Part shown: positions 41,723-56,543 of the stretch, piece after piece | How the letters are laid out: every line of letters starts with the position of its first letter | Numbering within the stretch: position 1 is the first letter of the stretch | The notes under the pieces: generated by a model | Databases searched by the model: none | Seen by the model: the letters and a program-made list of their open reading frames with translations, nothing else | What the model was told of the DNA's origin: nothing | Translations under genes and position numbers: made by a program | From: Nocardia caishijiensis NBRC 108228 | GTDB taxonomy: Bacteria; Actinomycetota; Actinomycetes; Mycobacteriales; Mycobacteriaceae | NCBI RefSeq assembly: GCF_001612825.1 | Contig: NZ_BDBE01000025.1 | Location: 372,001 to 436,000, forward strand | Direction of reading: 5' to 3' | Length of the DNA: 64,000 nucleotides

Positions 41723-42892
41723 ATGACCGCACTATTGGCCGAACGCGCCGCCGACGTCGTGTCCGCAGCACAACAGTTGCTCACAAAGCGAATGGGTGCT
41801 GCGGTGAAGCTGAGTGATCCAGTGGAGCTCAGCGGTAGTGGCAGGACCACAGTCCTGCGGGTGCGTGTCGCGGAGAACGCTTTCTCGCTCCCGCGCACGC
41901 TGATCGTGAAGCAGGTGCGTGGCGCCGCGCAGGATCGCGTCACCGGTGGCATGGCGCCCGGTGTCGCCAGCATCGACGCGGCATTCCTGCGCGAGGCGGT
42001 GTCCTACCAGTTCACCACCGCCCTGAGCCGCGAACAGCGCCCCGGTGCCTACCTCATCGCGCACAGCGTGCCCGACCGCATCCTCGTGCTCTCGGATCTC
42101 GGCGACAACGCGCTGCTCACCTCGCTGCTCGCCGCGCGCGTCGAACCGAACACCCGCAACGCGCTCATGGCGTTCGCGCAAGCTCTCGGGCGCATGCACG
42201 CGGCGACCGTCGGCCGGGAACCTGACTTCATCGCGCTCATGCGCCGGGTCGACTCCGCGCACCGCGTCGACGGCATCGCCCAGCAGGCCCAGGCAGCGAT
42301 CGCGGAGGTGCCGGGCTTGCTCGAGGCGGAACTGGGGATCGAGGTGCCCGGCGAGATCGCCGAACGCATCGTGCACGGCAACCGGTTGTTCACCGCGGGC
42401 CGCTACCGCGCGTTCAGCCCGTCGGATCTGTGCCCGGACAACGTCATCATGAACGACGAGGGCGCCCGGTTCCTCGACTACGAGTGGGGCGGTTTCCGCG
42501 ACGCGACCCTCGACATCGCGTACGCGCTGGTGTCGTTCCCCGGGTGCCTGTGTGACTTCGAACTGTCGCGCGGCCGGGCCAGGGAGATGGTCGAGGCCTG
42601 GCGTTCGGCCGTGGTCGGGGTGTGGCCCTCGCTGGCCGACGACACGGTGCTCGCCGAACGGATCCTCGAGGCGCGCCTGATCTGGGTGTGGTTGTCGACC
42701 TACTGGTTCCTGCCCGCCGACCACACCCGCATCGCCACCGCCCGCGAGCACGGGCTGTCGGTGCCGCGCTCCGAAGCCCTGATCAACCGCTGGTCGGCGC
42801 TGGCCGAGGACGCGCGCGTCACCGGCGACGACGCGGTCGGCGACTTCGCCGAACAGGTGTCGGCGATGCTCGAGGAACGCTGGTCGGAGTGA
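41723..42892 (+). CDS. Aminoglycoside/choline-kinase-like phosphotransferase
   Basis: A 389-residue protein with an APH-type kinase fold. An N-lobe strand pair precedes LIVKQVRG; the catalytic loop reads FSPSDLCPDNVIM (Asp and Asn of the Brenner motif present, but the usual HGD is SD), and the metal-binding loop reads RFLDYEWGGFRD. The changed catalytic loop makes the substrate unpredictable; antibiotic resistance should not be assumed. The ATG at 41723 lies only two bases after GAGAGG. Divergent from the Rv2560-like gene; the 193-base gap contains no gene. Confidence 0.8.
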   Translation: MTALLAERAADVVSAAQQLLTKRMGAAVKLSDPVELSGSGRTTVLRVRVAENAFSLPRTLIVKQVRGAAQDRVTGGMAPGVASIDAAFLREAVSYQFTTALSREQRPGAYLIAHSVPDRILVLSDLGDNALLTSLLAARVEPNTRNALMAFAQALGRMHAATVGREPDFIALMRRVDSAHRVDGIAQQAQAAIAEVPGLLEAELGIEVPGEIAERIVHGNRLFTAGRYRAFSPSDLCPDNVIMNDEGARFLDYEWGGFRDATLDIAYALVSFPGCLCDFELSRGRAREMVEAWRSAVVGVWPSLADDTVLAERILEARLIWVWLSTYWFLPADHTRIATAREHGLSVPRSEALINRWSALAEDARVTGDDAVGDFAEQVSAMLEERWSE

Positions 42893-42961
42893 GAACGTAG
42901 CTCCCCACATGGTCCCCGATGCGGAGTAGCGTAGGCGGGGATCCGAGAGTTGGGAGCAGAC

Positions 42962-43786
42962 GTGCCGCAGTCGATCACCGTCCGCGTCATCGGCAAGACG
43001 TGGCTGACACCGCACCTGGTGCGCGTCGTCGGTACCGTCACCGATGGTGTGTTCACCCCGAACGCCTTCACCGACGCGTATGTGAAGCTGATTTTCCCGG
43101 TGCCGGGTGTCGACTACCCCGAGCCGTTCGATCTGGACTCGGTGCGCGAGACGATGGAAGCCGCCAGCCAACCCGTGCTGCGCACCTACACCGTGCGTTC
43201 CTACGAGCCGTCGCGTCGTGAACTCAGCATCGACTTCGTCGTCCACGGCGACGAGGGCATCGCCGGTCCGTGGGCGGCCTCGGTCGAGCCGGGCGCGGAA
43301 TTCCGCCTCTTCGGCCCCGGCGGCGCCTTCGCACCCGACCCGGCCGCGGACTGGTTCCTGCTGGCCGGTGACGAATCGGCGCTGCCCGCCATCGCCGCCG
43401 CCGTCGAGGCGCTGCCCCCGGGTGTGCCCGCCCAGGTGTTCGTGGAGGTCGGCGGCGCGGAGGACGAGATCGCCCTGGACTCGGCCGCCGATCTGCGGGT
43501 GCACTGGGTGCATCGCGGCGTGTCCTCGGACGCTGTCCCCGACGAGCTTGCTGGCGCGAACTCCCCACTCGTCGCCGCGGTGCGCTCGGCCGACTGGCTA
43601 CCCGGCCAGGTCCAGGCATTCGTGCACGGAGAAGCGGAGGCCGTCATGCGCAACCTCCGCCCCTACCTGCGCAAGGAACGCGATGTCGCACCGAAATGGT
43701 TGTCCGTCTCGGGCTACTGGCGGCGCGGCCGCACCGAGGAAGGCTTCCGCGAATGGAAGCGTGAGCTCGCCGCCGAGAACGCCTGA
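42962..43786 (+). CDS. Siderophore-interacting FAD-binding protein
   Basis: A 274-residue flavoprotein of the ViuB/SIP family, which reduces ferric siderophores to release iron. The FAD-binding barrel ends with LRTYTVRSYEPSRRELSIDF and then HGDEGIAGPWAA, and the NAD(P)H-like domain contains WFLLAGDESALPAIAAA and the C-terminal SGYWRRGRTEEGFREWKRE that defines the family. GTG 42962 follows GGGAG. No iron-box or siderophore synthesis gene is nearby, so it is probably a stand-alone ferric reductase. Confidence 0.93.
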   Translation: MPQSITVRVIGKTWLTPHLVRVVGTVTDGVFTPNAFTDAYVKLIFPVPGVDYPEPFDLDSVRETMEAASQPVLRTYTVRSYEPSRRELSIDFVVHGDEGIAGPWAASVEPGAEFRLFGPGGAFAPDPAADWFLLAGDESALPAIAAAVEALPPGVPAQVFVEVGGAEDEIALDSAADLRVHWVHRGVSSDAVPDELAGANSPLVAAVRSADWLPGQVQAFVHGEAEAVMRNLRPYLRKERDVAPKWLSVSGYWRRGRTEEGFREWKRELAAENA

Positions 43787-43827
43787 GCCCAACCGAGACG
43801 GCCGTCGTCGCCTGACCGGCCGGTCTG

Positions 43828-44149
43828 TCACCCGGACAGGGCGGCCAGCTTGCCTCGAAGATGGGTTCGTTCCACCGCGTTGTCGGTGAGCCGCAGCGCG
43901 TCCTCGTAGGCGGCGACCGCCTCCTCGACCCGACCGAGTTCGGCGAGGAAGGCCGCCCGGGCGGCGTGCAGAGAGCCGTAGGTGGCCGGAGCCGGTTCCG
44001 CGCCGAGCGGACGCGGCAATTCCAATGCCCGCGCCGGATCACCGCCAAACCGACCGCACGGCGGCTGATGCCCTCGGTGATCGCCGTGTGTCCCAGCGGA
44101 TGCGGTCCTCGTGTTCGAGCGAGCACAGCTCGCCCGCCACGTGCTGATC
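43828..44149 (-). pseudogene. Decayed ECF sigma factor gene (ECF42/DUF6596-like), C-terminal remnants
   Basis: The minus strand carries the end of a TPR-like domain (YGSLHAARAAFLAELGRVEE then AVAAYEDALRLTDN, ending at a TGA complement at 43828), and further upstream, in other frames, EHEDRIRWD (44116-44090) and TAITEG. In ECF42-type sigma factors these appear in order as a QDRxRWD block, an ALIAEG block and a C-terminal LHAARADLL...EAxAAYxxAL block. Here they are broken by frameshifts and a deletion, and no sigma-2 or sigma-4 region remains. I read it as a dead gene between the siderophore protein and phoD. Confidence 0.65.
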
Positions 44150-44199
44150 GACGGCTACTTCGACGAATTCTGCGCCTGTTCCCGCGTCGCCTCGCCCGA

Positions 44200-45867
44200 T
44201 CAGTGCACCGGTGTGGGGCGTGGTTCGAGGCGGCCGCCGGAGGGCACCGCGAACGAGACGCCGTGGCGGATGCCCGTGGCGGGGTCGGTGACGTCGAAGG
44301 CGTAGAACCAGTCCATCTGGGTTGCCTCGGGGGTCACATCGAGGACGCCGAACCCGTGTGAGTCCAGTTCCACGTACCGCAGGTGATGGTTGGCGGCCTT
44401 GATGGCTTCCTCGGCCGCGATCGAGGTGGTGCGCGGCGGAGTCTTCGTCATGTCGGCGACGCTGGCCGAGGTGACCGACGGGATGACGAACTCCGCGCCG
44501 ACCGTCGGCCCGCCCGGGTAGTTCGCGGCGTTCAGTGGCAGGTCAGCGGCCCAGGAGGTGTGGATGTCACCGGTCAGGAACACGACATCGCCGACCTGAT
44601 CGTCCGCGATGGTCTCGAACAGGGTGCGGCGGTCGGCGGTGTAGCCGTCCCACTGGTCGCCGTTGACGGTGATGCCGCCCTGCGGGATGCCCAGCGCTGC
44701 GGTGATGGCCTCGGTGGTCGCCGGTTCCAGCGGCGGGAACACCACCGGCGCGATCATCACCGAATTGCCGACGAGCTTCCACTGCGTCGGTGACGAGACC
44801 AATCCCGCTGTGAGCCAATCCATCTGGGCCCGGCCGGTGATCGTGCGCGACGGGTCGTCGGCGTGCCGCCACCCCGCGACCGGCCCCGCCTCCTCGTCGC
44901 GGTAGCTGCGCAGGTCGAGCATCGACAGCTCGGCGAGGGTGCCGAACCGCAGCCGCCGGTAGATCTGCACCGCCCCGTCGGACCGGGTGGCGCGCACCGG
45001 CATCCACTCGAGGTAGGCCTTGGCCGAGGCCGCGCGACGGTCGGCCCAGGCGCCCTGGGTGGCGGGGTCGTGGTCCTCGGAGCCCTCGCGCCAGGAGTTG
45101 TCGGCCGACTCGTGGTCGTCCCAGGTGCAGATGAAGGGCAGTTCGGCGTGCAGCGCCATCAGGTCCGGGTCGGTCTTGTACTGGCCGTGGCGGATCCGGT
45201 AGTCGGCGAGGGTGACGATCTCGTGCGCCGGATCGTGCGCACGCACCGCTCCGGCGCGGCCGACGTACTTCCCGCGACCGTATTCGTAGATGTAGTCGCC
45301 GAGGTGCACGATGGCGTCGAGGTCACCGCGCGCGGCCAGGTGCCGGTAGGCGCCGAACCAGCCCGCTTCCCAGTTCGAGCACGACACCAGGCCCAGGCGT
45401 AGCCGGTCGACGGAGCTGTCGGCGGCGGGCGCGGTGCTGGTGCGTCCGATCGGGGAGGTCTGGCCGAGCGCGTGGAAGCGGTAGCAGTAGCCGGTGCCCG
45501 CCGACAGACCCTTCGCATCGATCTTGACGGTGTGGTCGGTGTCGGCGGTCGCTGTCACGGTGCCGGAGGCGGCCACCTGGGTGAAGGTCTCGTCGGTGGC
45601 GATCTCCCAGCGCACCGAGGTCGCGTCGCCGAGGCCCGAGCCGGGGGTCGCGTCGTCGTCGACGCTCACGCGCGTCCACAGGATCACCGCGTCGGGCAGT
45701 GGATCGCCCGAGGCCACACCGTGCCGGAACACCGCTCCGGTCGCGTGAGCCCGCGCCGAACCGATCAGCACCGCCGCCGCGGCCGCTGTGCTGCCGGTGA
45801 ACAGGGTGCGGCGGGCGAACAGTCCTGCGGGCACGACCTCGTTTTCGACCACGATCAGCGATCTCAT
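44200..45867 (-). CDS. phoD: PhoD-like alkaline phosphatase/phosphodiesterase (Tat-exported)
   Basis: A 555-residue secreted phosphatase. The N-terminus carries a Tat-type signal (ARRTLFTGSTAAAAAVLIG) and then the PhoD start FRHGVASGDPLPDAVILWTR. Metal-site blocks are LVSCSNWEAG, VHLGDYIYEYG, CTWDDHESADN and FLTGDIHTSW, all typical of PhoD enzymes that use calcium and iron to hydrolyse phosphate esters outside the cell. ATG 45867 has no good ribosome-binding site. No pho box was recognised. Confidence 0.93.
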   Translation of the reverse strand: MRSLIVVENEVVPAGLFARRTLFTGSTAAAAAVLIGSARAHATGAVFRHGVASGDPLPDAVILWTRVSVDDDATPGSGLGDATSVRWEIATDETFTQVAASGTVTATADTDHTVKIDAKGLSAGTGYCYRFHALGQTSPIGRTSTAPAADSSVDRLRLGLVSCSNWEAGWFGAYRHLAARGDLDAIVHLGDYIYEYGRGKYVGRAGAVRAHDPAHEIVTLADYRIRHGQYKTDPDLMALHAELPFICTWDDHESADNSWREGSEDHDPATQGAWADRRAASAKAYLEWMPVRATRSDGAVQIYRRLRFGTLAELSMLDLRSYRDEEAGPVAGWRHADDPSRTITGRAQMDWLTAGLVSSPTQWKLVGNSVMIAPVVFPPLEPATTEAITAALGIPQGGITVNGDQWDGYTADRRTLFETIADDQVGDVVFLTGDIHTSWAADLPLNAANYPGGPTVGAEFVIPSVTSASVADMTKTPPRTTSIAAEEAIKAANHHLRYVELDSHGFGVLDVTPEATQMDWFYAFDVTDPATGIRHGVSFAVPSGGRLEPRPTPVH

Positions 45868-45969
45868 CCCAGCGCGGCCCGGTGCGCAAGTCGGACACAC
45901 ATAATTCGGTCATCTGTTCAGGTTTGCTGCCCGTACCGGCGGTCGACCGGATGTGTCCGAGGGTCTCGG

Positions 45970-45975
45970 TACCCT
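45970..45975 (+). promoter_or_regulatory. -10 element for a leaderless rarA transcript
   Basis: TACCCT (TANNNT) ends seven bases before the GTG at 45983, the spacing expected when transcription begins at the start codon. There is no ribosome-binding site in the same stretch. Confidence 0.5.
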
Positions 45976-45982
45976 GCACGAC

Positions 45983-47329
45983 GTGAGTGATCAGCTGTTC
46001 GACGTGCCGGGCGAACCCGCCGAGCCCGAGCGTGGACTCGACGCGGTGGTGCGGCGCGATCCCGGGGCGCCGCTGGCGGTCCGGATGCGGCCGCGCTCGC
46101 TGGACGAAGTGATCGGTCAGCAGCATCTGCTCGGTCCCGGTTCGCCGCTGCGCAGGCTGGTCGAGGGGTCCGGTGCCGCATCGGTGCTGCTCTACGGCCC
46201 GCCCGGCACCGGTAAGACCACCCTCGCCTCGCTGTTGTCGCAGGCCACCGGGCGCCGGTTCGAGGCATTGTCGGCGCTGTCGGCGGGTGTCAAAGAGGTG
46301 CGTGCGGTCATCGACCTCGCGCGCAAACGGCTGGCCGTGGGCGAGCAGACCGTGCTGTTCATCGACGAGGTGCACCGGTTCTCCAAGACTCAGCAGGACG
46401 CGCTGCTCGCGGCGGTGGAGAACCGGATCGTGCTGCTCGTCGGCGCGACCACCGAGAACCCGTCGTTCTCCGTGGTGTCGCCCTTGCTGTCGCGCTCGCT
46501 GGTGCTGCAGTTGCAGTCGCTCACCACCGACGACATCCGGGCGGTGCTGGAACGCGCGATCGCCGACGAGCGGGGACTGGCGGGGGAGTACACGGTCACC
46601 GAGGAGGCGCTCGACCACATCGTGCGGGTCGCCGGTGGGGACGCGCGCCGGGCGCTCACCGCGCTCGAGGCCTCGGCGGAGTCGTCGCTCGACGGCACCG
46701 TCGACCTCGAACTGGTCGAGGCCAGCGTCGACAAGGCCGCCGTGCGCTACGACCGCGCGGGCGACCAGCACTACGACGTCATCAGCGCCTTCATCAAATC
46801 CATCCGAGGCTCCGACGTGGACGCGGCCCTGCACTACCTGGCCCGCATGCTCACCGCGGGCGAGGACCCGCGCTTCATCGCCCGGCGCCTGATGATCCAC
46901 GCCAGCGAGGACGTCGGCATGGCCGACCCGATGGCGCTGCAGACCGCGACCGCCGCCGCCCAGGTCGTGCAGCTCGTCGGCCTGCCCGAAGCGAAACTGG
47001 CGCTGGCGCAGGCGACCATCCACCTGGCCACCGCGCCGAAATCGGGTGCGGTCACATCGGCGCTGGCGGCGGCCATGTCCGACATCACCGCGGGCAAGGC
47101 GGGCGCGGTGCCACCGCACCTACGCGACGGGCATTACGCGGGCGCCAAGGCCCTGGGTCATGCCAAGGGCTACAAATTCCCGCACAAACACCGCGGCGGC
47201 GTGGTCGCCCAGCAGTACCCGCCCGACGAGATCGTCGGCACCGACTACTATGAACCCACCGACCACGGCTTCGAACGCGAGGTCGGTTCCCGCGTGAGCA
47301 AGCTGCGCCGCATCATCCGAGGCGGCTGA
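45983..47329 (+). CDS. rarA: Replication-associated recombination protein A (MgsA/WRNIP1-type AAA+ ATPase)
   Basis: A 448-residue AAA+ protein with [20 protein letters not shown], Walker [10 protein letters not shown], Walker [10 protein letters not shown], sensor TTENPSF and arginine-finger region SRSLVLQLQ, followed by the helical tetramerisation domain with [19 protein letters not shown]. RarA acts at stalled replication forks. I chose GTG 45983 ([11 protein letters not shown]), which matches the mycobacterial N-terminus and the leaderless -10 spacing; an in-frame GTG at 45953 is the alternative. Confidence 0.95.
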   Translation: MSDQLFDVPGEPAEPERGLDAVVRRDPGAPLAVRMRPRSLDEVIGQQHLLGPGSPLRRLVEGSGAASVLLYGPPGTGKTTLASLLSQATGRRFEALSALSAGVKEVRAVIDLARKRLAVGEQTVLFIDEVHRFSKTQQDALLAAVENRIVLLVGATTENPSFSVVSPLLSRSLVLQLQSLTTDDIRAVLERAIADERGLAGEYTVTEEALDHIVRVAGGDARRALTALEASAESSLDGTVDLELVEASVDKAAVRYDRAGDQHYDVISAFIKSIRGSDVDAALHYLARMLTAGEDPRFIARRLMIHASEDVGMADPMALQTATAAAQVVQLVGLPEAKLALAQATIHLATAPKSGAVTSALAAAMSDITAGKAGAVPPHLRDGHYAGAKALGHAKGYKFPHKHRGGVVAQQYPPDEIVGTDYYEPTDHGFEREVGSRVSKLRRIIRGG

Positions 47330-47395
47330 GCACGTCACGTGCGGATCGTCGCCGCGACCACCGACTCCCGCGGAAAAGCGGTGGATCGCAGACGG

Positions 47396-47401
47396 TAGGC
47401 T
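47396..47401 (+). promoter_or_regulatory. -10 element for a leaderless alaS transcript
   Basis: TAGGCT ends eight bases before the alaS GTG at 47410, and no ribosome-binding site lies between. This spacing predicts transcription starting at or next to the start codon. Confidence 0.5.
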
Positions 47402-47409
47402 GGTCAGCT

Positions 47410-50075
<2,666 letters not shown>

Positions 50076-50076
<1 letters not shown>

Positions 50077-50618
50077 TGAGCACCCCCGCCTCCGACGAGG
50101 CCCCGGCCGATCGACCCGATCCGGCGACCGACCCCGGTCGGGGCCGCCGGATCGCGGTCGATGTCGGCAGTGTCCGCATCGGCGTGGCGTCGAGTGACCC
50201 CGACGGTGTGCTCGCCACACCGGTGGAGACCGTCGCGCGCGCCAAATCCAGCCGTCAGGGCGGTCCACCCGCCGACATCGCAAGAATTGCCGAGATTGTG
50301 CGGGAGTACGAAGCCGTCGAGGTGATCGTCGGCCTGCCCAGGACATTGCGCGGTGAAAACGGCACCGCCGCGGGGATCGCCCGCAAGTTTGCCAAGCAGT
50401 TGCGCCGGGTGATCGGCCCGATTCCGGTGCGCCTTTCCGACGAACGTTTGACTACGGTGTCTGCTGCACGTGCGTTGCGCGAGAGTGGAGTTCGCGCACG
50501 TGGCCAGCGGCAGATGATCGACCAGGCGGCAGCGGTGTCGATCCTGCAAGGATGGTTGGACGAGCGGAGTTCGATGGTGAAGGACGCAGCAGACACAGCG
50601 GTCGGAGATGATGCATGA
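50076..50618 (+). CDS. ruvX: RuvX/YqgF Holliday-junction-resolvase-like nuclease
   Basis: A 180-residue RNase-H-fold protein with the first catalytic strand [16 protein letters not shown], the block [14 protein letters not shown] and the conserved [15 protein letters not shown], then [14 protein letters not shown]. The family processes rRNA precursors or branched DNA. The N-terminal 25 residues are a Pro/Asp-rich extension. ATG 50076 shares a base with the alaS stop (TGATG). Confidence 0.93.
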
Positions 50619-52090
50619 CCGACCGATGGGCCAGGGCCGAGGAGCGGTACCGGGCGCGTGAGGCGGACCGGCGTTACCCGCGCCGCGACGACTGGGGCCT
50701 GGACCCCCGTGCGTCGCGCGAGGAGCCCGAGGTCCCCGAATGGGACGACTTCGACGACGACACGAACGTCATCCCGCGCTACGAGGACGAGTTCGACGAG
50801 CCGGAACCCGAGCCCGAACCCGAACCGCCGCGCCGGGTGGGTCAGCGCCGACCGCGCGCGACACCCGCCGGGCGTGGCCGCGCCAAATCCGGTGGGGGGC
50901 GCGGCAAACGGTCGCGGATCGCCTCCCGCAAAGCGGCCGAACGCAAGCGTCGTCGCCGCAACATGTGGGTGGTCGCCGCGGTCTTCGCGCTGCTGTTCGT
51001 GTCCGCGGCGGGCTTCGCGGGCTACAAGCTGATGGGAAGTCTCACGCCCGCCGAGGATTTCGCGGGCCCGGCGGGCAAACCCGTTGTCGTCCAGGTGCAT
51101 CCCGGCGACACCGCCACTCAGATCGCCGAGGCGATGCACGAACGCGGGATCGTCGCCAGTTCCGAGGCCTTCTACGAGGCGGCCGTGCAGAACGTCGGGA
51201 TGAACAGCGTGCAACCCGGCTTCTACGCGATCGGTGAGCGCAGTCCCGCCGCCGACGCCGTCGCCGCACTGGTCGGTGGCAAGTCCCGCGTGGGCAATGT
51301 GGTCGTGTCCGAGGGCAGGCTGCTGCACGACAAGCACGACGTGAGCACCGGCGGCCGCTACGACGGCATCTACCGCAAGATCGCCGACGCCAGCTGCGTC
51401 GGCCCCGAACGCAAGTGCGTCACCTACGAGCAGCTCGACGCGGCGGGCGCGAGCCTCGACCTGGCCGCCCTCGGTGTCCCGCAGTGGGCGATGCAGGCGG
51501 TCAAGGACTGCCCCGACCGGGCCAGGCAGCTCGAAGGCCTGATCGCGGCGGGCACCTGGGACTTCGATCCGAGCGGCACACCGCAGCAGATCCTGAAACA
51601 GCTGATCACCGCGAGCGTGCAGGCCTACGAGGCCACCGGACTGTTGCAGTCCGGCGCCGACACGAAACTGTCGCCCTACGAGACCCTGATCGCCGCGTCC
51701 CTGGTGGAACGCGAGGCGAAACCCGAAGACATGGGCAAGGTGGCCCGGGTGATCGTGAACCGCCTCGAGGTCGGCCAGATGCTGCAGTTCGACTCCACGG
51801 TGAACTACACCCTCGACACCACCGAGGTCGCCACCACCGACGCGGACCGCGCCCGCGTCACCGCCTGGAACACCTACGCCATGGAGGGCCTGCCGCAGAC
51901 GCCGATCGCCGCGCCGTCGGTGGCCGCGTTGCAGGCGATGGAGAAGCCCGAGCCGGGGCCGTGGCTGTACTTCGTCACCGTCGACAAGCAGGGCACGACG
52001 AAGTTCACCGACTCCTACCAGGAACACCTGCGGCTGGTCACCCAGGCGCAGCGCAGCGGCATTCTCGACAGTTCCCGGACCGGTGGCTGA
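50615..52090 (+). CDS. mltG: Endolytic murein transglycosylase MltG (YceG-like)
   Basis: A 491-residue membrane enzyme that cleaves nascent glycan strands and sets their length. The first 115 residues are a charged, Arg/Glu/Pro-rich cytoplasmic tail; a single helix follows (about residues 117-140); the outer part has a LysM-like segment ([18 protein letters not shown]) and the YceG domain with the catalytic Glu365 in AASLVEREA and the end block [18 protein letters not shown]. The long basic tail is typical of actinobacterial versions. The start overlaps ruvX and the stop overlaps aroE. Confidence 0.95.
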   Translation: MTDRWARAEERYRAREADRRYPRRDDWGLDPRASREEPEVPEWDDFDDDTNVIPRYEDEFDEPEPEPEPEPPRRVGQRRPRATPAGRGRAKSGGGRGKRSRIASRKAAERKRRRRNMWVVAAVFALLFVSAAGFAGYKLMGSLTPAEDFAGPAGKPVVVQVHPGDTATQIAEAMHERGIVASSEAFYEAAVQNVGMNSVQPGFYAIGERSPAADAVAALVGGKSRVGNVVVSEGRLLHDKHDVSTGGRYDGIYRKIADASCVGPERKCVTYEQLDAAGASLDLAALGVPQWAMQAVKDCPDRARQLEGLIAAGTWDFDPSGTPQQILKQLITASVQAYEATGLLQSGADTKLSPYETLIAASLVEREAKPEDMGKVARVIVNRLEVGQMLQFDSTVNYTLDTTEVATTDADRARVTAWNTYAMEGLPQTPIAAPSVAALQAMEKPEPGPWLYFVTVDKQGTTKFTDSYQEHLRLVTQAQRSGILDSSRTGG

Positions 52091-52892
52091 GCCGCGCAAG
52101 GCGGCGGTGCTCGGCCAGCCGATCGGGCACTCGCGATCGCCGCAACTGCACTCGGCCGCCTACCGCGCGCTCGGCCTGCCCTGGACCTACGAGCGCATCG
52201 AATGCTCCGCCGAGCAGCTGCCCGGTCTGGTCGACGGCCTCGGCCCGGAGTGGGTCGGGCTGTCGGTGACGATGCCCGGCAAGGAAGCGGCACTCGCCTA
52301 CGCCGACCGGCGCACCGACCGGGCCGAACTGGTCGGCTCGGCCAACACCCTGCTGCGCACCGACGACGGCTGGCTGGCCGACTGCACCGATGTCGACGGC
52401 GTCCTCGGCGCGCTGCGCGACGGCGGGGTCGAGCGGGTGCGCGAGGCGGTCGTGCTCGGTGCCGGTGGCACCGCGCGGCCCGCTCTGCTCGCGCTGTCGC
52501 AGCTCGGCGCGGAATCGGTGACGATCGTCGTCCGCGACGCGGGCCGGGCGCGTGGTGCGCTCGACCTGGCCGATCGGCTCGGGATGTCGGCCGCGACCGC
52601 GTCGTTCGACGCCGATTCGCTCGCCACGATCTGTGCGCGTGCCTCGGCGGTGGTCAGCACGGTGCCCCCCGCGGCGGCGGCCGTGGTCGCGGCCGCGGTG
52701 GCAACGGCGCCGGTGGTGCTCGACGCGATCTACAACCCGTGGCCGACACCGCTGGCGACAGCGGTCGGCGAGGCCGGGCACTCAGTGGTCAGCGGGCTGC
52801 GGATGCTGCTGAATCAGGCCTACGGGCAGGTCGAGCTGTTCACCGGGCAACCCGCACCCCGTGCGGCGATGGCGGCGGCGCTCGAACTCTGA
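52083..52892 (+). CDS. aroE: Shikimate dehydrogenase
   Basis: A 269-residue NADP-dependent enzyme that reduces 3-dehydroshikimate to shikimate. The shikimate-binding SRSPQLHSAAY, the catalytic Lys in SVTMPGKEAAL, the nucleotide motif LGAGGTARPAL and the C-terminal GLRMLLNQAYGQVELFTG are all present. GTG 52083 overlaps the end of mltG by eight bases. The other shikimate genes of the window lie on the opposite strand 0.7 kb downstream. Confidence 0.96.
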   Translation: MAEPRKAAVLGQPIGHSRSPQLHSAAYRALGLPWTYERIECSAEQLPGLVDGLGPEWVGLSVTMPGKEAALAYADRRTDRAELVGSANTLLRTDDGWLADCTDVDGVLGALRDGGVERVREAVVLGAGGTARPALLALSQLGAESVTIVVRDAGRARGALDLADRLGMSAATASFDADSLATICARASAVVSTVPPAAAAVVAAAVATAPVVLDAIYNPWPTPLATAVGEAGHSVVSGLRMLLNQAYGQVELFTGQPAPRAAMAAALEL

Positions 52893-52948
52893 TCCGTCTC
52901 TGGGCCGTGCCGATCCGCGAATTGGTACCGGTTCTAGTTTTGTCCGAT

Positions 52949-52954
52949 TAGGGT
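52949..52954 (+). promoter_or_regulatory. -10 element for a leaderless transcript of the B-4DMT-like gene
   Basis: TAGGGT ends seven bases before ATG 52962 and there is no ribosome-binding site. This spacing decides the start at 52962 over the in-frame GTG 52953 and ATG 52956. Confidence 0.45.
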
Positions 52955-52961
52955 GATGCCC

Positions 52962-53426
52962 ATGACCACTTGGCTGTTGCGTGCCATCGCGTTCGGTGCG
53001 ACCGTCGTCGTCCTGCGGGTTCTGCTCGGATTCGCCATGGCGGCGCTGCCGACCTACGGCGTCGTCTGGCGGGCGGCCTGTCTGATCGTGATCGTCGCCG
53101 CGGGCATCGCCTGGGGCGCGCGCGACGCCCGCTCCGCCGACGGCACCGACCTCACCGTCCGCTGGCTGGCGTCCGGCATGATCGCCGGACTCGGTAGCGG
53201 CGCGGTGTGCTGGATCCTCGACCAGATCTCTGGCATCGAACTCGGCGACGCGGGCGCGCTGTTCGAACTCACCTCCGCCGCGTCGTTCATCATGCTGCTG
53301 GTGTTCCTGCCCGCGATGATCGGCGTGGGCTACGCCCGCGCCCGGGCGCGCAGCTCAGCCGCGAAGCCGCAAGCCGCCGCGAAGCCGCAAGCCGCCACGG
53401 AGCCGGTCCCCGCTCACGCGGGATAG
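52962..53426 (+). CDS. B-4DMT-like four-helix membrane protein
   Basis: A 154-residue protein with four hydrophobic helices (about residues 3-26, 32-48, 66-88 and 104-124) and a short Ala/Lys/Pro tail containing a duplicated KPQAA unit. It resembles the actinobacterial B-4DMT family of small putative transporters (WLLRAIAFGATVVVLRVLLGF, ELTSAASFIMLLVFLPAMIG). Its likely M. tuberculosis counterpart Rv2536 lies between the aro genes and pepQ on the opposite strand to them, which matters for reading the inversion described in the findings. Function unproven. Confidence 0.75.
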   Translation: MTTWLLRAIAFGATVVVLRVLLGFAMAALPTYGVVWRAACLIVIVAAGIAWGARDARSADGTDLTVRWLASGMIAGLGSGAVCWILDQISGIELGDAGALFELTSAASFIMLLVFLPAMIGVGYARARARSSAAKPQAAAKPQAATEPVPAHAG

Positions 53427-53460
53427 GCGGACGACGAAGAGTTGAAGATGTAGCCCGGCG

Positions 53461-53498
53461 GTCGACGCGGCCGGTGCGCTGTGGGCGGCCGCGTCGAC
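53461..53498. terminator. Bidirectional terminator between the B-4DMT-like gene and aroB
   Basis: Perfect 13-base arms (53461-53473 and 53486-53498) around a 12-base loop in the 166-base gap between convergent genes. No open frame or other signal of note lies in the gap. Confidence 0.7.
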
Positions 53499-53592
53499 TC
53501 GGAGCGAGGCGTGCCACCTGCCTACGCGAGGTTGACAGGCGGCGTCTCCGAGCGCGTCGCTCGGCCACGCGTGGTGCAGGTGCGGTCCGTGC

Positions 53593-56539
<2,947 letters not shown>

Positions 56540-56543
<4 letters not shown>

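Noticed and set aside
41723..42892. Aminoglycoside resistance gene
   Set aside because: Only the general APH fold is visible and the catalytic loop is altered; antibiotic resistance cannot be claimed.
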